From Pteria penguin (taxonomy: Eukaryota; Mollusca; Bivalvia; Pterioida; Pteriidae): a DNA stretch of 64,000 nt. Position 1 is the stretch's first letter. Each line of letters starts with the position of its first letter. The position numbers and the translations under genes are program-made. Positions 39,001-43,239 of this stretch are shown here, in pieces. Location: NCBI GenBank assembly GCA_035048485.1, contig CM068590.1, positions 16,525,798 to 16,589,797 of the forward strand, in the 5' to 3' direction. A model generated the notes under the pieces. It saw only the letters and a list, made by a program, of their open reading frames with translations. It made no database searches and was not told where the DNA came from.

Positions 39001-39672
39001 GACTGAATCAAATCCCATGCAGTATGAACATACATTGACCTTAATTTTTCGGGAAATCGGGTAAACCGACTATAATATATCTATGCATATTGTATCCGTC
39101 ATATATAGAAATCTATGTATATTTCTCATTATTGTGGAGGTTTAATGTCATTACAAAGAGATACATAAAAAAAACTCTGCCTCAAAAAATAGACAAATGT
39201 TTATTTTCACATGTATAACAATTATAGTATCAACTTACATCAGTGTTGCTGATGGTTTGCAGCGTTCTAGCATCTAACTTAAAGCACAGTAATAAAAATG
39301 ACACATTTCAAATTTAATGTAAGTCTTAAGAAAAACAAAAAAAGTCAGTGCAAAAGTGATTTATCTACATATATTTATTGCATACCAAAGAATTACCTAA
39401 TGCAAGTGCGGCATGGTTCGATCCATTAACTTTTTCTTTGAAAAACACCGCTATCCATATTGAATTCGGTATTAATTAGAATTTCATGTTTGATGAATTT
39501 AAAATGTGAATTCCTTACCTGCGGCTCCCGACTTTTCCATTCCAAATGGATAATAAAAATTTCCTTTCTTTTTGGGCAGTAGAACCAAAATTTTCAGTTT
39601 GGAACCATCACAAAAATAATTGCTCAAGTCAATGGTTGACAGAATAGCAATATAGATTGCTAGGTTATTCAT
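849..39672 (-). CDS. Receptor guanylyl cyclase (natriuretic peptide receptor-like), 23 exons, C-terminus beyond window
   Basis: Family role: a single-pass plasma-membrane receptor that binds a ligand outside the cell and makes cGMP from GTP inside. The joined exons give about 997 residues in the family order: signal peptide and ANF-type ectodomain (1-445), transmembrane helix (about 451-474), kinase-homology domain (about 550-790), coiled dimerisation linker (about 795-845) and class III cyclase domain (about 850-997). Seen directly: juxtamembrane [18 protein letters not shown] in place of the kinase HRD loop, [20 protein letters not shown] in the cyclase, and both metal-site Asp residues (IDIV, GDAYM). 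All junctions are GT-AG and keep frame; only the exon 11/12 junction is ambiguous. Vertebrate NPR-A is somewhat over 1000 residues, so some tens of C-terminal residues are missing, presumably left of position 1. The ligand and subtype cannot be told from sequence. Confidence 0.93.
1150..2935 (+). mobile_element. 5'-truncated LINE (non-LTR retrotransposon), reverse transcriptase remnant
   Basis: Reading + strand, the first piece (about 1204-1842) has RT motif [14 protein letters not shown], the [14 protein letters not shown] block and [11 protein letters not shown] (motif C). After an in-frame stop at 1840 it continues as [11 protein letters not shown], then LYSCEIWGF and, further down, [19 protein letters not shown] with the Cys-rich C-terminal segment. 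The element ends in ATTGATTGATTG, a LINE-type simple-repeat tail. The endonuclease region is absent. A 57-bp foreign insertion interrupts it at 2416-2474. It sits in a receptor GC intron, antisense to the gene. Clade not assigned. Confidence 0.88.
2416..2474 (+). mobile_element. Tail-only copy of a dispersed retroelement, inserted in the LINE
   Basis: This block (TATAGCTCTATGGTGACTTC to CTCCTCTTTTTTCTT) is nearly identical to the ends of larger repeats at 19964-20019 and 45006-45066. It splits the LINE's reading frame between its ...LNLESY and [13 protein letters not shown] segments, so it is a later insertion. It is best read as an extremely 5'-truncated copy. Confidence 0.7.
2945..3220. repeat. 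Two diverged copies of a SINE-B-related segment
   Basis: Segments at about 2950-3090 and 3080-3220 share 'gaagcaggaga', 'gacgtaatgtgggaat' and 'cacaatatcatat'-like blocks about 120-145 bp apart. A third relative lies at 6978-7100. They resemble the body of the second SINE family (see 58292-58455). Confidence 0.4.
3235..3406 (-). CDS. Receptor GC exon 22 (cyclase domain, second metal Asp)
   Basis: It begins [18 protein letters not shown], which carries the second metal-binding Asp (GDAYM), and ends [10 protein letters not shown]. It begins phase 0 after TTGTAG and ends with one base of a Gly codon. A four-copy 42-bp minisatellite starts just outside its acceptor. Confidence 0.95.
3425..3595. 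repeat. 42-bp minisatellite, four copies
   Basis: The unit 'atcagcaaaattgtaaattc' plus 'taaggtatataaacc' recurs four times with small changes, next to the acceptor of receptor GC exon 22. Confidence 0.8.
3913..4270 (+). repeat. Hammerhead-like ~350-bp repeat, copy 1
   Basis: The unit runs from 'tatgttctatat', through 'ccactaggccggtgtcactg' and a GGACTGATAGTCC hairpin, to a hammerhead-like core at 4209-4248. The core reads CTGAAGA, stem II GACA/TGTC (4216-4219 with 4225-4228), GAAA (4229-4232), then a stem TGCGC/GTGCA (4233-4237 with 4243-4247). The conserved half of a hammerhead is complete, but no stem I is visible and the base expected to be U16.1 is C. Diverged copies occur at 24.2, 33.8 and 45.6 kb. 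Confidence 0.7.
4453..4521 (-). CDS. Receptor GC exon 21 (cyclase domain)
   Basis: It encodes 23 residues, [20 protein letters not shown] plus VYK, matching the conserved 'VVxLLNDLYxxFDxxIxxxDVYK' segment. It is phase 0 at both ends. Confidence 0.95.
5484..5607 (-). CDS. Receptor GC exon 20 (cyclase domain, first metal Asp)
   Basis: It encodes [20 protein letters not shown], then [20 protein letters not shown]. The usual motif is FSDIVGFT; here it is FIDIVQFT. The metal-binding Asp is kept, but the neighbouring Ser and Gly are replaced. It ends phase 0 at CAG/GTATGT. Confidence 0.94.
6359..6656 (+). mobile_element. SINE, family A, full length with target-site duplication
   Basis: The tRNA-like head has an A box (TGGCGTAGTGGATAAGG) and a B box (GGTTCGAGTCC), then the shared body (TCTTTCGGATGAGACA, CACGTAAAAGATCCCTCACT, CCGTCACCATATACGTGAAA) and a tail (AATC)n. 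An 11-bp duplication caataccaaaa flanks it (6359-6369, 6646-6656). It would be copied by RNA polymerase III and mobilised by a LINE. Subfamily A1 head (agtggataaggtgctcgg). Confidence 0.93.
6698..6844 (-). CDS. Receptor GC exon 19 (dimerisation coiled coil)
   Basis: It encodes [20 protein letters not shown] and then [20 protein letters not shown]. This helical linker sits before the cyclase domain in all receptor guanylyl cyclases and drives dimer formation. It ends CCT CA, completing Gln in the next exon. Confidence 0.95.
6978..7100 (-). mobile_element. SINE family B fragment
   Basis: 'gtgtttttcgttgcttccga' and 'tatcgcgacatggaagcaga' are reverse-strand versions of the tail and body of the SINE at 52795-52958. 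The tRNA-like head is missing. Confidence 0.5.
7264..7318 (-). repeat. Fragment of the dispersed retroelement 3' region
   Basis: 'gaagacatctgacaaagctg' and 'accaaggacat' match the start of the larger copy at 58505-58835. Confidence 0.55.
8043..8217 (-). CDS. Receptor GC exon 18 (end of kinase-homology domain)
   Basis: It encodes [20 protein letters not shown], then [20 protein letters not shown] and [12 protein letters not shown]-x-E-x-x-x-x-RP closes the kinase-like fold. The donor is taken as AAA/GTAAGT, because the weaker upstream GTTCAA donor breaks the frame into the next exon. Confidence 0.93.
8787..8945 (-). CDS. Receptor GC exon 17 (kinase-homology domain, C-lobe)
   Basis: It encodes [12 protein letters not shown], then [20 protein letters not shown] and [10 protein letters not shown]. 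The APEIL and ADIYSxAIV-x-x-E elements are the standard C-lobe landmarks. Split Asp and Glu codons join it cleanly to its neighbours. Confidence 0.95.
9830..10240. repeat. 32-bp minisatellite, about 11 copies
   Basis: The unit 'tgtttgcttgtcttattgac' plus 'actgccctattt' is repeated with growing divergence toward the left end. Cys/Leu/Tyr-rich ORFs over it in several frames are translations of the repeat. It lies in the intron between receptor GC exons 16 and 17. Confidence 0.85.
10873..11017 (-). CDS. Receptor GC exon 16 (pseudokinase catalytic loop)
   Basis: It encodes [39 protein letters not shown] and onward. HGNIKSSNC stands where an active kinase has HRDLKxxN: the catalytic Asp is Asn, as known for this family, so the domain should be regulatory. 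DFG is kept. It ends with one base of an Asp codon. Confidence 0.95.
11453..11524 (-). CDS. Receptor GC exon 15 (kinase-homology domain)
   Basis: It encodes 24 residues, [20 protein letters not shown] plus [12 protein letters not shown] follows GSL in nearly all members of the family. It is phase 0 at both ends, with clean CTAG and GTAATC sites. Confidence 0.94.
11600..11680 (-). repeat. Hammerhead-like repeat fragment
   Basis: The minus strand reads ATCACTGATGATATAAAATT, then TGTCGAAATACGATGCACTA. It has the canonical CTGATGA and GAAA boxes of the hammerhead core, but stem II is degraded. The rest of the 350-bp unit is not clear here. Confidence 0.5.
11905..11950 (-). repeat. Hammerhead-like core fragment
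   Basis: The minus strand reads GTGATGAGACATTACTTGTC followed by GAAATACTC. Stem II (GACA/TGTC) and GAAA are intact; the first base of the CTGATGA box is G. Confidence 0.45.
12407..12511 (-). CDS. Receptor GC exon 14 (kinase-homology domain)
   Basis: It encodes [20 protein letters not shown] and then [12 protein letters not shown]. The HPNVNKxxGxCVDxP and CPKGSL motifs are characteristic of receptor guanylyl cyclases. It is phase 0 at both ends (35 codons). Confidence 0.95.
12872..12946 (-). CDS. Receptor GC exon 13 (kinase-homology domain, VAIK-like strand)
   Basis: It encodes [20 protein letters not shown] and then VEFQQ. VVVTK corresponds to the kinase beta-3 strand and keeps the Lys. 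The upstream Gly-rich loop is weak, as is usual in these pseudokinases. It is phase 0 at both ends. Confidence 0.9.
13262..13406. mobile_element. Degraded palindromic MITE
   Basis: The left arm 'cttttcgttatacagagtta' and inner 'tatctgacgtcaaagaattg' match the MITE at 17733-17937. The right arm survives only as 'ggaaataactatgtataa'. Confidence 0.55.
14156..14216 (-). CDS. Receptor GC exon 12 (entry of kinase-homology domain)
   Basis: It encodes [20 protein letters not shown] and ends phase 0 at AAG/GTAAGA. To keep frame with exon 11 it must start at the second of two nearby AGs (TACTAG), not at the first (TTCAG, which would place the end at 14223). The boundary is therefore uncertain by seven bases. 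Confidence 0.68.
14378..14600. repeat. (AAT)n/(GAT)n microsatellite
   Basis: About 200 bp of AAT and GAT triplets, ending in four 'aatataatga' units. The Ile- and Leu-rich ORFs over it are repeat translations. Confidence 0.95.
15349..15498 (-). CDS. Receptor GC exon 11 (start of intracellular region)
   Basis: It encodes [20 protein letters not shown] and then [20 protein letters not shown]. The basic run and MxWRI-x-x-xEL match the family's stretch between membrane and kinase-homology domain; the Ser-rich part matches its regulatory segment. Two donors are possible: the one taken here, or AAG/GTAAAG inside the exon, which has the better consensus but would need an unseen microexon to keep frame. 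Confidence 0.82.
15932..16093. mobile_element. Palindromic MITE, short copy
   Basis: The arms 'gggacggtatctgacgtaaa' and 'tttacgtcagataccgtccc' are exact inverse copies around 'caatttcttatgaaaacgtc'. The outer ends match 'gtctttccgctaaacagagt' and its inverse. Same family as 17733-17937. It lies in the intron between receptor GC exons 10 and 11. Confidence 0.85.
17072..17174 (-). CDS. Receptor GC exon 10 (transmembrane helix)
   Basis: After LSKTT comes a hydrophobic run, [20 protein letters not shown], then VIIPKVIV with positive charges following in the next exon. This is the single membrane helix. It starts with two bases completing Gly and ends with two bases of an Arg codon. Confidence 0.92.
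17265..17345. repeat. Imperfect palindrome (hairpin), ~80 bp
   Basis: The left arm 'tttcattttatacggtattt' and right arm 'aaataccgtatgaaatgaac' pair around 'aacgagcttc'; the pairing extends to 'ctgaaa' and 'tttcag' at the ends. It probably belongs to a non-autonomous DNA transposon. Confidence 0.7.
17733..17937. mobile_element. Palindromic MITE with ~75-bp inverted repeats
   Basis: The arms run inward from 'tcttttcgttacacagagtt' and, inverted, from 'aattctgtataacgaaaata'. The inner parts include 'gagacggtatctggtgtaaa' against 'ttttacgtcagataccgtcc', and each arm carries TGACGTCA. No coding capacity. Four members lie within 6 kb (13.3, 15.9, 17.7, 18.85 kb). Confidence 0.88.
18005..18125 (-). 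repeat. Hammerhead-like repeat fragment
   Basis: Plus-strand 'catttcgacaacgtatgtct' and 'atatttgaagagcag' match the core and adjoining body of the 350-bp unit on the minus strand. The CTGA box is damaged (CTTAAGA). Confidence 0.6.
18568..18697 (-). CDS. Receptor GC exon 9 (juxtamembrane Cys motif)
   Basis: It encodes [20 protein letters not shown] and then [12 protein letters not shown]. The W-x-x-G-x-PP-L-D-x-P-x-CG-x-x-G-x-x-C pattern is the signature just outside the membrane in receptor guanylyl cyclases. It begins phase 0 after TTTTTAG and ends with one base of a Gly codon. Confidence 0.94.
18847..18960. mobile_element. Degraded MITE fragment
   Basis: 'tttcgtaacgcaccgttatt' and 'gacgtcaaagaattcttatg' match the left half of the 17733-17937 MITE family. 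The right arm is missing. Confidence 0.5.
19700..20019 (+). mobile_element. Dispersed retroelement 3' region with conserved tail
   Basis: Shared blocks: 'gacccttgttctttacatgg', 'cccgtaaaccggttaaccac', 'ccgtcctacgtcggtatcgt' and the tail 'tggtgacttctgccacataa' to 'ctcctcttttttctt'. The same block order recurs at 34640-35130 and, partly, at 44782-45066 (+), and reversed at 49430-49740 and 58505-58835. It is probably the 3' untranslated end of the RT-bearing element seen at 34200-34640. Confidence 0.7.
20331..20425 (-). CDS. Receptor GC exon 8 (ectodomain)
   Basis: It encodes [20 protein letters not shown], the family's 'GVTGNVxxDxNGDR' element close to the end of the ligand-binding fold. It joins exon 7 through a split Ala codon and ends phase 0 at CGG/GTAAAT. 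Confidence 0.93.
20486..20840 (+). pseudogene. Retroelement reverse-transcriptase C-terminal fragment
   Basis: The ORF contains [20 protein letters not shown], then [20 protein letters not shown]. This arrangement (a 'xxRGY' helix, then 'R-x-x-LL-x-YK' before a 'VP' segment) recalls the region after the RT palm in Penelope-type elements. The expected 'xVPFIPxIxKLAxTI' continues in another frame after about 20715, so a frameshift is present. Assignment is from memory of the family pattern. Confidence 0.45.
21133..21262. repeat. (GAT)n/(GAC)n microsatellite
   Basis: Interrupted GAT, GAC and GAA triplets over 130 bp in the intron beside receptor GC exon 7. Met- and Asp-rich ORFs here are artefacts. 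Confidence 0.95.
21363..21498 (-). CDS. Receptor GC exon 7 (ectodomain)
   Basis: It encodes [20 protein letters not shown] and then [15 protein letters not shown]. The LYEAMYMYA helix is the conserved 'YDAVYLYA' element of this family. Asn-x-Ser/Thr sequons (NAT, NGS, NNT) suit an extracellular domain. It ends with one base of an Ala codon. Confidence 0.92.
22668..22908 (-). mobile_element. SINE, family A (subfamily A1)
   Basis: On the minus strand it has a tRNA-like head with B box GGTTCGACTCT, the TTTCGGATGAGACAGTAGG body and the end with ACGTAAAACAATAACC. It is diverged from the consensus. Confidence 0.85.
23302..23457 (-). CDS. Receptor GC exon 6 (ectodomain)
   Basis: It encodes 52 residues, [20 protein letters not shown] and then [19 protein letters not shown], with an acidic end EEDEE. 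It is phase 0 at both ends. The position and the VKMKSRD helix match the membrane-proximal lobe of ANF-type ectodomains. Confidence 0.92.
23773..23918 (-). CDS. Receptor GC exon 5 (ectodomain)
   Basis: It encodes [20 protein letters not shown] and [15 protein letters not shown], the family's conserved helix and strand pair after the variable loop. Joined to exon 4 it reads VSRIIVLAIRG with no break. It ends phase 0 at CAACAG/GTAAAG. Confidence 0.92.
24160..24556 (-). repeat. Hammerhead-like repeat, unit bounded by two cores (period 350 bp)
   Basis: On the minus strand two cores flank one unit: the complete one at 24210-24167 (CTGAGGA, GACA/TGTC, GAAA, TGCGC/GTGCA) and a second at 24553-24517 lacking its first bases. 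The GTGCAC landmark repeats at 24167 and 24517, a period of 350 bp. The unit carries the same body as the copy at 3913. This dimer-like layout is that of retrozyme genomic copies. Confidence 0.75.
24870..25122 (-). CDS. Receptor GC exon 4 (ectodomain, hinge and second lobe)
   Basis: It begins [20 protein letters not shown], then [11 protein letters not shown], the typical second-lobe start (W-x-R-x-G-I). It begins phase 0 after TTTCAG and ends with one base of an Ile codon before GTATAT. It is the longest coding exon seen (253 bp). Confidence 0.93.
25380..25543 (-). CDS. Receptor GC exon 3 (ectodomain)
   Basis: It encodes the hallmark ANF-receptor segment [20 protein letters not shown] and then [10 protein letters not shown], with Cys residues spaced as in natriuretic peptide receptors. 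It starts with two bases completing a Gly codon from exon 2 and ends phase 0 at AAG/GTAGAT. Confidence 0.93.
25696..26240 (+). pseudogene. Retroelement protein C-terminus (RT-associated domain) and adjoining tail
   Basis: A 117-residue ORF contains [40 protein letters not shown] and [15 protein letters not shown] recognise this as the conserved end of an RT-bearing protein abundant in lancelet and mollusc genomes (DKRDDF, NFP, SPAYGVYISQLIR). The N-terminal palm domain is absent. The sequence after the stop contains 'cacgatgggtgtgaccggtc', also usual downstream of such ORFs. It lies in the receptor GC intron between exons 2 and 3, antisense to the gene. Confidence 0.7.
26533..26820 (-). mobile_element. 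SINE, family A (subfamily A2), full length with target-site duplication
   Basis: Flanked by the 12-bp duplication gttatagtacat (26533-26544, 26809-26820). Minus-strand head: GCCTAGTGGTATCGCG and GGTTCGATTCC; the body and end match other family A copies. It is nearly intact, so it is fairly young. Confidence 0.93.
26885..27235. repeat. Dispersed repeat of unknown class (pair with 43240-43670)
   Basis: It shares 'ggtatgactttgattttatc', 'ataaattttacttagaaact'-like text, 'aagataaatcccgaggagta' and 'tctggatca' with 43240-43670 in the same order. No coding signal and no terminal repeats were recognised. Confidence 0.6.
27316..27466 (-). mobile_element. SINE, family A (A1), 3'-truncated
   Basis: The head and first half of the body are present on the minus strand (GGTTTGACTCCCGCCCTGGG, GTGTCACGGTGGGCGTGGCA). 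The Pol III B box has one change. The tail is missing. Confidence 0.85.
27900..28001 (-). CDS. Receptor GC exon 2 (ectodomain), acceptor lies in a 73-bp tandem duplication
   Basis: It encodes [20 protein letters not shown] and the family's conserved D-x-x-C segment (LDTKCND). The acceptor CTTCTAG before TTCAAATAG restores the frame from exon 1 (G + TT = Val). The same acceptor and the first 44 bases of the exon are copied exactly 73 bp further upstream in the transcript. The copy is out of frame, so this proximal acceptor must be used for a full-length protein. The donor is GTAAGT. Confidence 0.88.
27958..28103 (-). repeat. Exact 73-bp tandem duplication over an exon acceptor
   Basis: Bases 27958-28030 and 28031-28103 are identical. 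Each copy holds the polypyrimidine tract, the AG acceptor and the first 44 bases of receptor GC exon 2. 73 is not a multiple of three, so use of the outer acceptor (exon end at 28074) leads to ...IIPFE and a stop. Confidence 0.95.
28335..28395 (-). mobile_element. SINE tail fragment
   Basis: 'attgttttacgtcacgccaa' is the reversed 3' end of family A. The remainder is missing. Confidence 0.55.
28430..28485. repeat. (CCAT)n-like simple repeat
   Basis: Interrupted CCAT/TCCG units ('cgtccatccattcatccatc'). Confidence 0.8.
28697..28760 (+). mobile_element. SINE body fragment
   Basis: 'gttggcacgtaaaaatttct' and 'gcttcgggtggtccgattgc' match the middle of family A. Confidence 0.5.
29240..33780. other. 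Receptor GC intron 1 interior, no gene recognised
   Basis: No plausible exon or long ORF was seen. Contents: a SINE-like fragment on the minus strand (30955-31010), a retroelement 3' fragment ('aatccaccgtcctaagtcgg', 30769-30842), a G-run and (TTTTG)n tract at 32945-33075, and a 27-bp duplication at 33272-33326 ('tgcaaacaaaatattcttgc' twice). Confidence 0.6.
33805..34199 (-). repeat. Hammerhead-like repeat, unit bounded by two cores, joined to a retroelement fragment
   Basis: The landmark GTRCAC recurs at 33831 and 34180 (period 349). The first core keeps CTGAAGA, GACA/TGTC and GAAA, but its third stem is mutated. The second core breaks off at 34199, exactly where retroelement-like coding sequence starts. 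The body is highly similar to the 24160 copy. Confidence 0.72.
34200..35130 (+). pseudogene. Retroelement 3' part: RT-associated domain remnant plus 3' region
   Basis: First frame: [20 protein letters not shown] and [12 protein letters not shown]. Then, shifted, [17 protein letters not shown] and later [20 protein letters not shown]. These follow the order of the RT-associated protein partly seen at 25696. From about 34640 the repeat blocks 'gactgttagtcgggactcct', 'cactatatggaggattattt', 'cccgtaaaccgattaaccac' and 'ccgtcctaagtcggtatcgt' follow, linking coding part and dispersed 3' region into one element. Frameshifts and stops show it is dead. Confidence 0.6.
35290..35340 (+). repeat. Hammerhead-like core fragment
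   Basis: CTGAAGTAATGTAAGTTGTC, then GAAATGCGCATATGG. Stem III side and GAAA are kept; the first box is damaged. Confidence 0.5.
35350..35428 (+). repeat. Internally deleted copy of the retroelement 3' region
   Basis: 'ccacaccatttgtttggctt' and 'ccgtcctaagtcggtatcgt' run straight into the tail 'aactcctcttttttctta', without the ~100 bp found between them at 19.9 kb. Confidence 0.6.
35500..35785 (+). repeat. Degenerate hammerhead-repeat body
   Basis: 'ttaaaactaagggtatctca', 'aggttcattggctctgtcat' and 'catcagttgtcaaaatagac' follow the block order of the 3913 unit with many changes. Confidence 0.45.
36971..37280 (+). mobile_element. SINE, family A (A2), full length with target-site duplication
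   Basis: A 14-bp duplication ctatttcatacttc flanks it (36971-36984, 37267-37280). Head: TGGCCTAGTGGTATCGCG, B box GGTTCGAGTCC; tail (AATC)n passing into (TATC)n. The longest and cleanest copy here. Confidence 0.95.
37720..37810 (+). repeat. Hammerhead-repeat body fragment
   Basis: 'cagtttcaagtgcttctgca' and 'ctgacctgaaatatatactt' match the middle of the 350-bp unit. No core is kept. Confidence 0.45.
38335..38385 (-). repeat. Hammerhead-repeat end fragment
   Basis: 'ataataaatatagaacatat' and 'tttttaattcagtgcac' match the junction between unit end and the next core, as at 34146-34185. Confidence 0.5.
39519..39672 (-). CDS. Receptor GC exon 1: start codon, signal peptide, first ectodomain strand
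   Basis: The ATG at 39672-39670 begins [16 protein letters not shown], a short hydrophobic stretch that fits a signal peptide, followed by [11 protein letters not shown], the usual first beta strand of the ANF-receptor fold. The exon ends GCC GCA G before a GTAAGG donor (phase 1). This Met is chosen because it lies just before the hydrophobic run and a TATA-like box sits about 63 bp upstream. The following intron is about 11.5 kb. Confidence 0.85.
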
Positions 39673-39732
39673 GATAGAAGAGCAGACAAGACAACGACCA
39701 TAACGATTTTACAGATATTGTACTTGGTTTCT

Positions 39733-39744
39733 GGTATATATAGC
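39733..39744 (-). promoter_or_regulatory. TATA-like box of the receptor GC gene
   Basis: On the minus strand GCTATATATACC lies about 63 bp before the start codon. A TATA box this far upstream would place transcription start about 30-35 bp before the ATG. AT-rich sequence makes chance matches common, so this is a candidate only. Confidence 0.4.
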
Positions 39745-41799
39745 GTATATTATAGCTAAAATCTGTCACTCGGGTAACGAGTATGACGTGCTGCTAGAAA
39801 ATAGGGTAAATAAAAGGTTATTGTCAATTACGCACACATTTAGATTGTGCCTCTAGGGCTTTAGCCTGTACTTTTTGTTCCATTGTGCAAACTGCAAAGC
39901 GGATAATTTCCATAGCACCATACATGTACAATCAATTGGGAAAATAATGAATTAATGTTTAACAAATAATTGCACTTTTCATACTGTTAATATAGCTGAA
40001 AACAAGTCTTTTCTAACAACACCCTCGTGTTGATTTTCATTTTAATAGACCGTCCCTAGTCGGTACCAGAATTGTATCACAATCGAATAATCGTGTGATT
40101 TCATTCTGTGTGTCTTCTATTCTTTGCATTCCTTGGCGACCTGTCTCGTATATCGGAGTCAGATGTACTCTTTCCGTCCATTATTTTTCTGACAATATAG
40201 ATGTGTTTGGTATCATTTGAAAGGATATTTCAAAGCCTACCTAATGGTATATGTCAAGACTCATTAACGTCATGACAGTTTCTATTTTCTTTAAATATGT
40301 ATTTACTGTTTGCTGGAATATTGATAACATTGCTGTGAAAACAATCACAGGGACTTCATCATTATTATTTTCCTTTTTTGTGACCATGACAATACAGCAG
40401 TGGTCATGGATGAAAGTATGAAAAAAACCCATAAACAAAAAATAACAAAACAAAAATAAAAATAAAATAAAAAACAGAAAAGGAAAAAAACGAAAAGAGA
40501 TAATAAAAAAGAAGAAAACCAGTTGGATGTGGTGAGTACTTGTGTAAAGTTTGAACACTGCCAATTCATATATATCACATATATAGCACAGTTACGGAAG
40601 GACGCACCGCCAAGCAATCAATTCATTTACTGAAGGAGTGTTCCCCAATGCGACAATAACATCATATTCAGATCTTTATCTTATGCCTCTAGGTCATTTA
40701 GGACACAACAATATTAAGGTATTTCACATTCTAATCCTTTGTTAATCAATAAGTACTACAGAATTTCCATAGTACACAATACTGATAGGTTACATAGCTT
40801 GTTTCTGATGAATGCATATTTCAGTCATGGTAACATCTTTTCTGCATTAAATTAGTTTAACATTTCATAATGAATCCTAAAATAAATCAAATAGTTAAAA
40901 TACATTAAGAAAAGTTCCTTTTTACTTAAATATGTATATACATAGTGTACTGGAGATCGCACTTACTCGATGAGCCTCTGCAAATCAGTTATAGTGTAGC
41001 GGTGTTAAGGATTTATGTATTCATATATAGATATTACAATCTTGACTCCTGAACGGTTTCAAACAAACAGTAATTTCAAGTTGTTGGTGATCGATAAAAT
41101 TGCATTATAGTGAAGTGATTTTGCTAAAAAATTTTCTTCTGCTATGCAAGCAATCCGCGTCTCGATTCTATTCTTTTACATTGAATAATACATAGGACTA
41201 AACAAATATTGCATTATGAAACCAATAGACGTTTTTCCAATTGATCATATATTTCATTCTATACCAGACATACGATAATTTATCGTAAAAATATACATAT
41301 ATACATATTACTCTGACGTCACTATGCAAGCATTAACATTATAATGAAAATGCCAACAGAAATTAGCATGCTTGTCATAAGGTCCGTTTACATCATGTAT
41401 AAATGCGAGGAAACATCTATTTTATCATGCAAGAGATAAAAATGTCTCATAAGATAATAAATAAATAAAAATATTATTCACACAGAGGATTCCATAATGA
41501 TATTGTGGAATTTCCTCCAAACAAAAAAAAAAATACAAAATATTTATGGGATATAACTCGTAAATGAACTCGTTCCTGATGCAAGTGTAAACATCTAAGT
41601 TGGTTTCAATAAATTTGTTACCCAGAAATTTACGTCAGTTTAGGCGTAATTTACCTCATTATTACATATTCTGATATGGATTGCATAGTGAATACTCAAG
41701 CTTTTACAGACCCATATATGCATGCATCGCATATCAACCCGCCGACTATTTCCACTTACGTTACGTCATACATAAATATGACGTCACACCACAGCAGTA
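39745..41799. other. Upstream flank of receptor GC, no gene recognised
   Basis: AT-rich DNA with no convincing exon. A retroelement 3' fragment lies at 40030-40160 ('agaccgtccctagtcggtac', 'ccttggcgacctgtctcgta'). A TGACGTCA site at 41779-41786 lies just before the 41800 ORF. Confidence 0.5.
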
Positions 41800-42690
41800 A
41801 TGGCTGGCCTGAATTTGGATTCGTCTGCTGTCGAAAATGAGTTACAAGAGCTAGATAAAGAAGAAATTCAATATATATTACAAGCAATTGCAGATAGTGA
41901 TATTGTAAATAATAATCGGGGTGAAGCGGGTATAGACGTGTTAGAATTTATAGAGGCGGAAGAAAATTGATACTAAACGTGCTGCAGAGAGCCATGTAAA
42001 ATGTCCAGAGGTTGTTATGGGAAATGCGAACAATACAGCCTTGAAAATATCATACCATTACTTCTTAACGAGTATCTAGCTAAAATGTTTATAAGTATCT
42101 GTAAATCAGATGGTACCGAGCATGAACCGTCAAGCCTAGTGGCCGTTAAACAATGTCGAACGATATTTGAAAGGAAAACAATATACAGTGTGGTAAAGTT
42201 GCTCCGAATTTGACAGAGCACATTAGGATCTTACTGCAAAAAAGCAAGATCTGAAAAAGAAAGATCTCGGCAAAATTCTGCATCTATTTCACTTTCAAAA
42301 GAGGAAGACGATAAACTGTTTGAAAGTGGAGAAATAGGGATAGATTATTCAAAATCCTTGCAATTTGGTATGTTTATTATTTTGGTAAGTTCTCCGAACT
42401 TCGCAGTAGAAAGGAACACCGTAAACTACAATTTGGAGATGTTGTGCAAATGGCAGATGCGTCTGGATCCCAATAATTCGAATTTCATGAAAGAGATTCC
42501 AAACCAATGAATGGGACTTTCAAAAGAGGCCACAGAACAACAACATCTAGAGAAAATGACCCCTTACTACTTTTCCTTGAATATACAAAACAGACCAGCA
42601 ACAGTAAATGTCCCTGATGTCCCCATGTATTTAAAACTGTTATCCCTGACTGAACTGGAAGGGCATCTGACACAGTGTGGTTAGTGAATT
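41800..42690 (+). pseudogene. Decayed Crypton-like (DUF3504, tyrosine-recombinase-derived) gene
   Basis: An initial 56-residue acidic ORF (MAGLNLDSSAVENELQELDK...) is followed, over frameshifts, by LLLNEYLAKMFISICKSDGT and EHEPSSL, then SKEEDDKLFESGEIG, then RSRKEHRKLQFGDVVQ and FEFHERDSKPMNGTFKRGH. This order (LDxYLAxFF-x-S-x-R-x-x-DGxxYEPxSL; LxxExxxxLxxxGxLG; RxxEHxxLxxGDV; FxERxTK-x-x-x-G) is that of DUF3504 proteins related to Crypton recombinases and to KCTD1/QRICH1-type host genes. At least two frameshifts and several stops make it a pseudogene. No host intron structure is seen. Confidence 0.62.
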
Positions 42691-43239
42691 TTAGTTACAC
42701 TCTCGTACTTGGAACCACCAATTACATGTATTATATTTGGTTGCTTTACTTTTGAATTAGTCAATTTATTTCATTCACCTAAAATTGACAATATATTATA
42801 TGTAAGTACTATCCCCCAACCTATGGGAAAACGTGCTTGGAAATCTAGTAAAAAGCGAACTCATGGGAGAATTGAGGGGAAAATAACCAATCATTCCTAG
42901 TTAAAAACAGGTCTAACAACACTGTCGAAAACCGGGGTTTCTGTGCACAAAATACAACAAATCAGCAGACACAAAAGTGCTCAATTTATTTCAGATAGGC
43001 TTTCAGAAATTCACTTTCAATCGACACAGCACGGCGGCAGTAAAAATTAAAAATATGTTAGTATTGTAATCAGTACGTAGTGGTTCCAATAAGCAGTAGC
43101 ATCTTCGTGCCCACAACATTGATATAGGGAGAGTTCCCGTACATAGCATAGCATATCGGCACCTATATTAAAAAAAACCCCTACTATTTAAGTTTGCATT
43201 TTTAATGTGAAGATCGGCACTGTCTATGGGTATCTGGCT

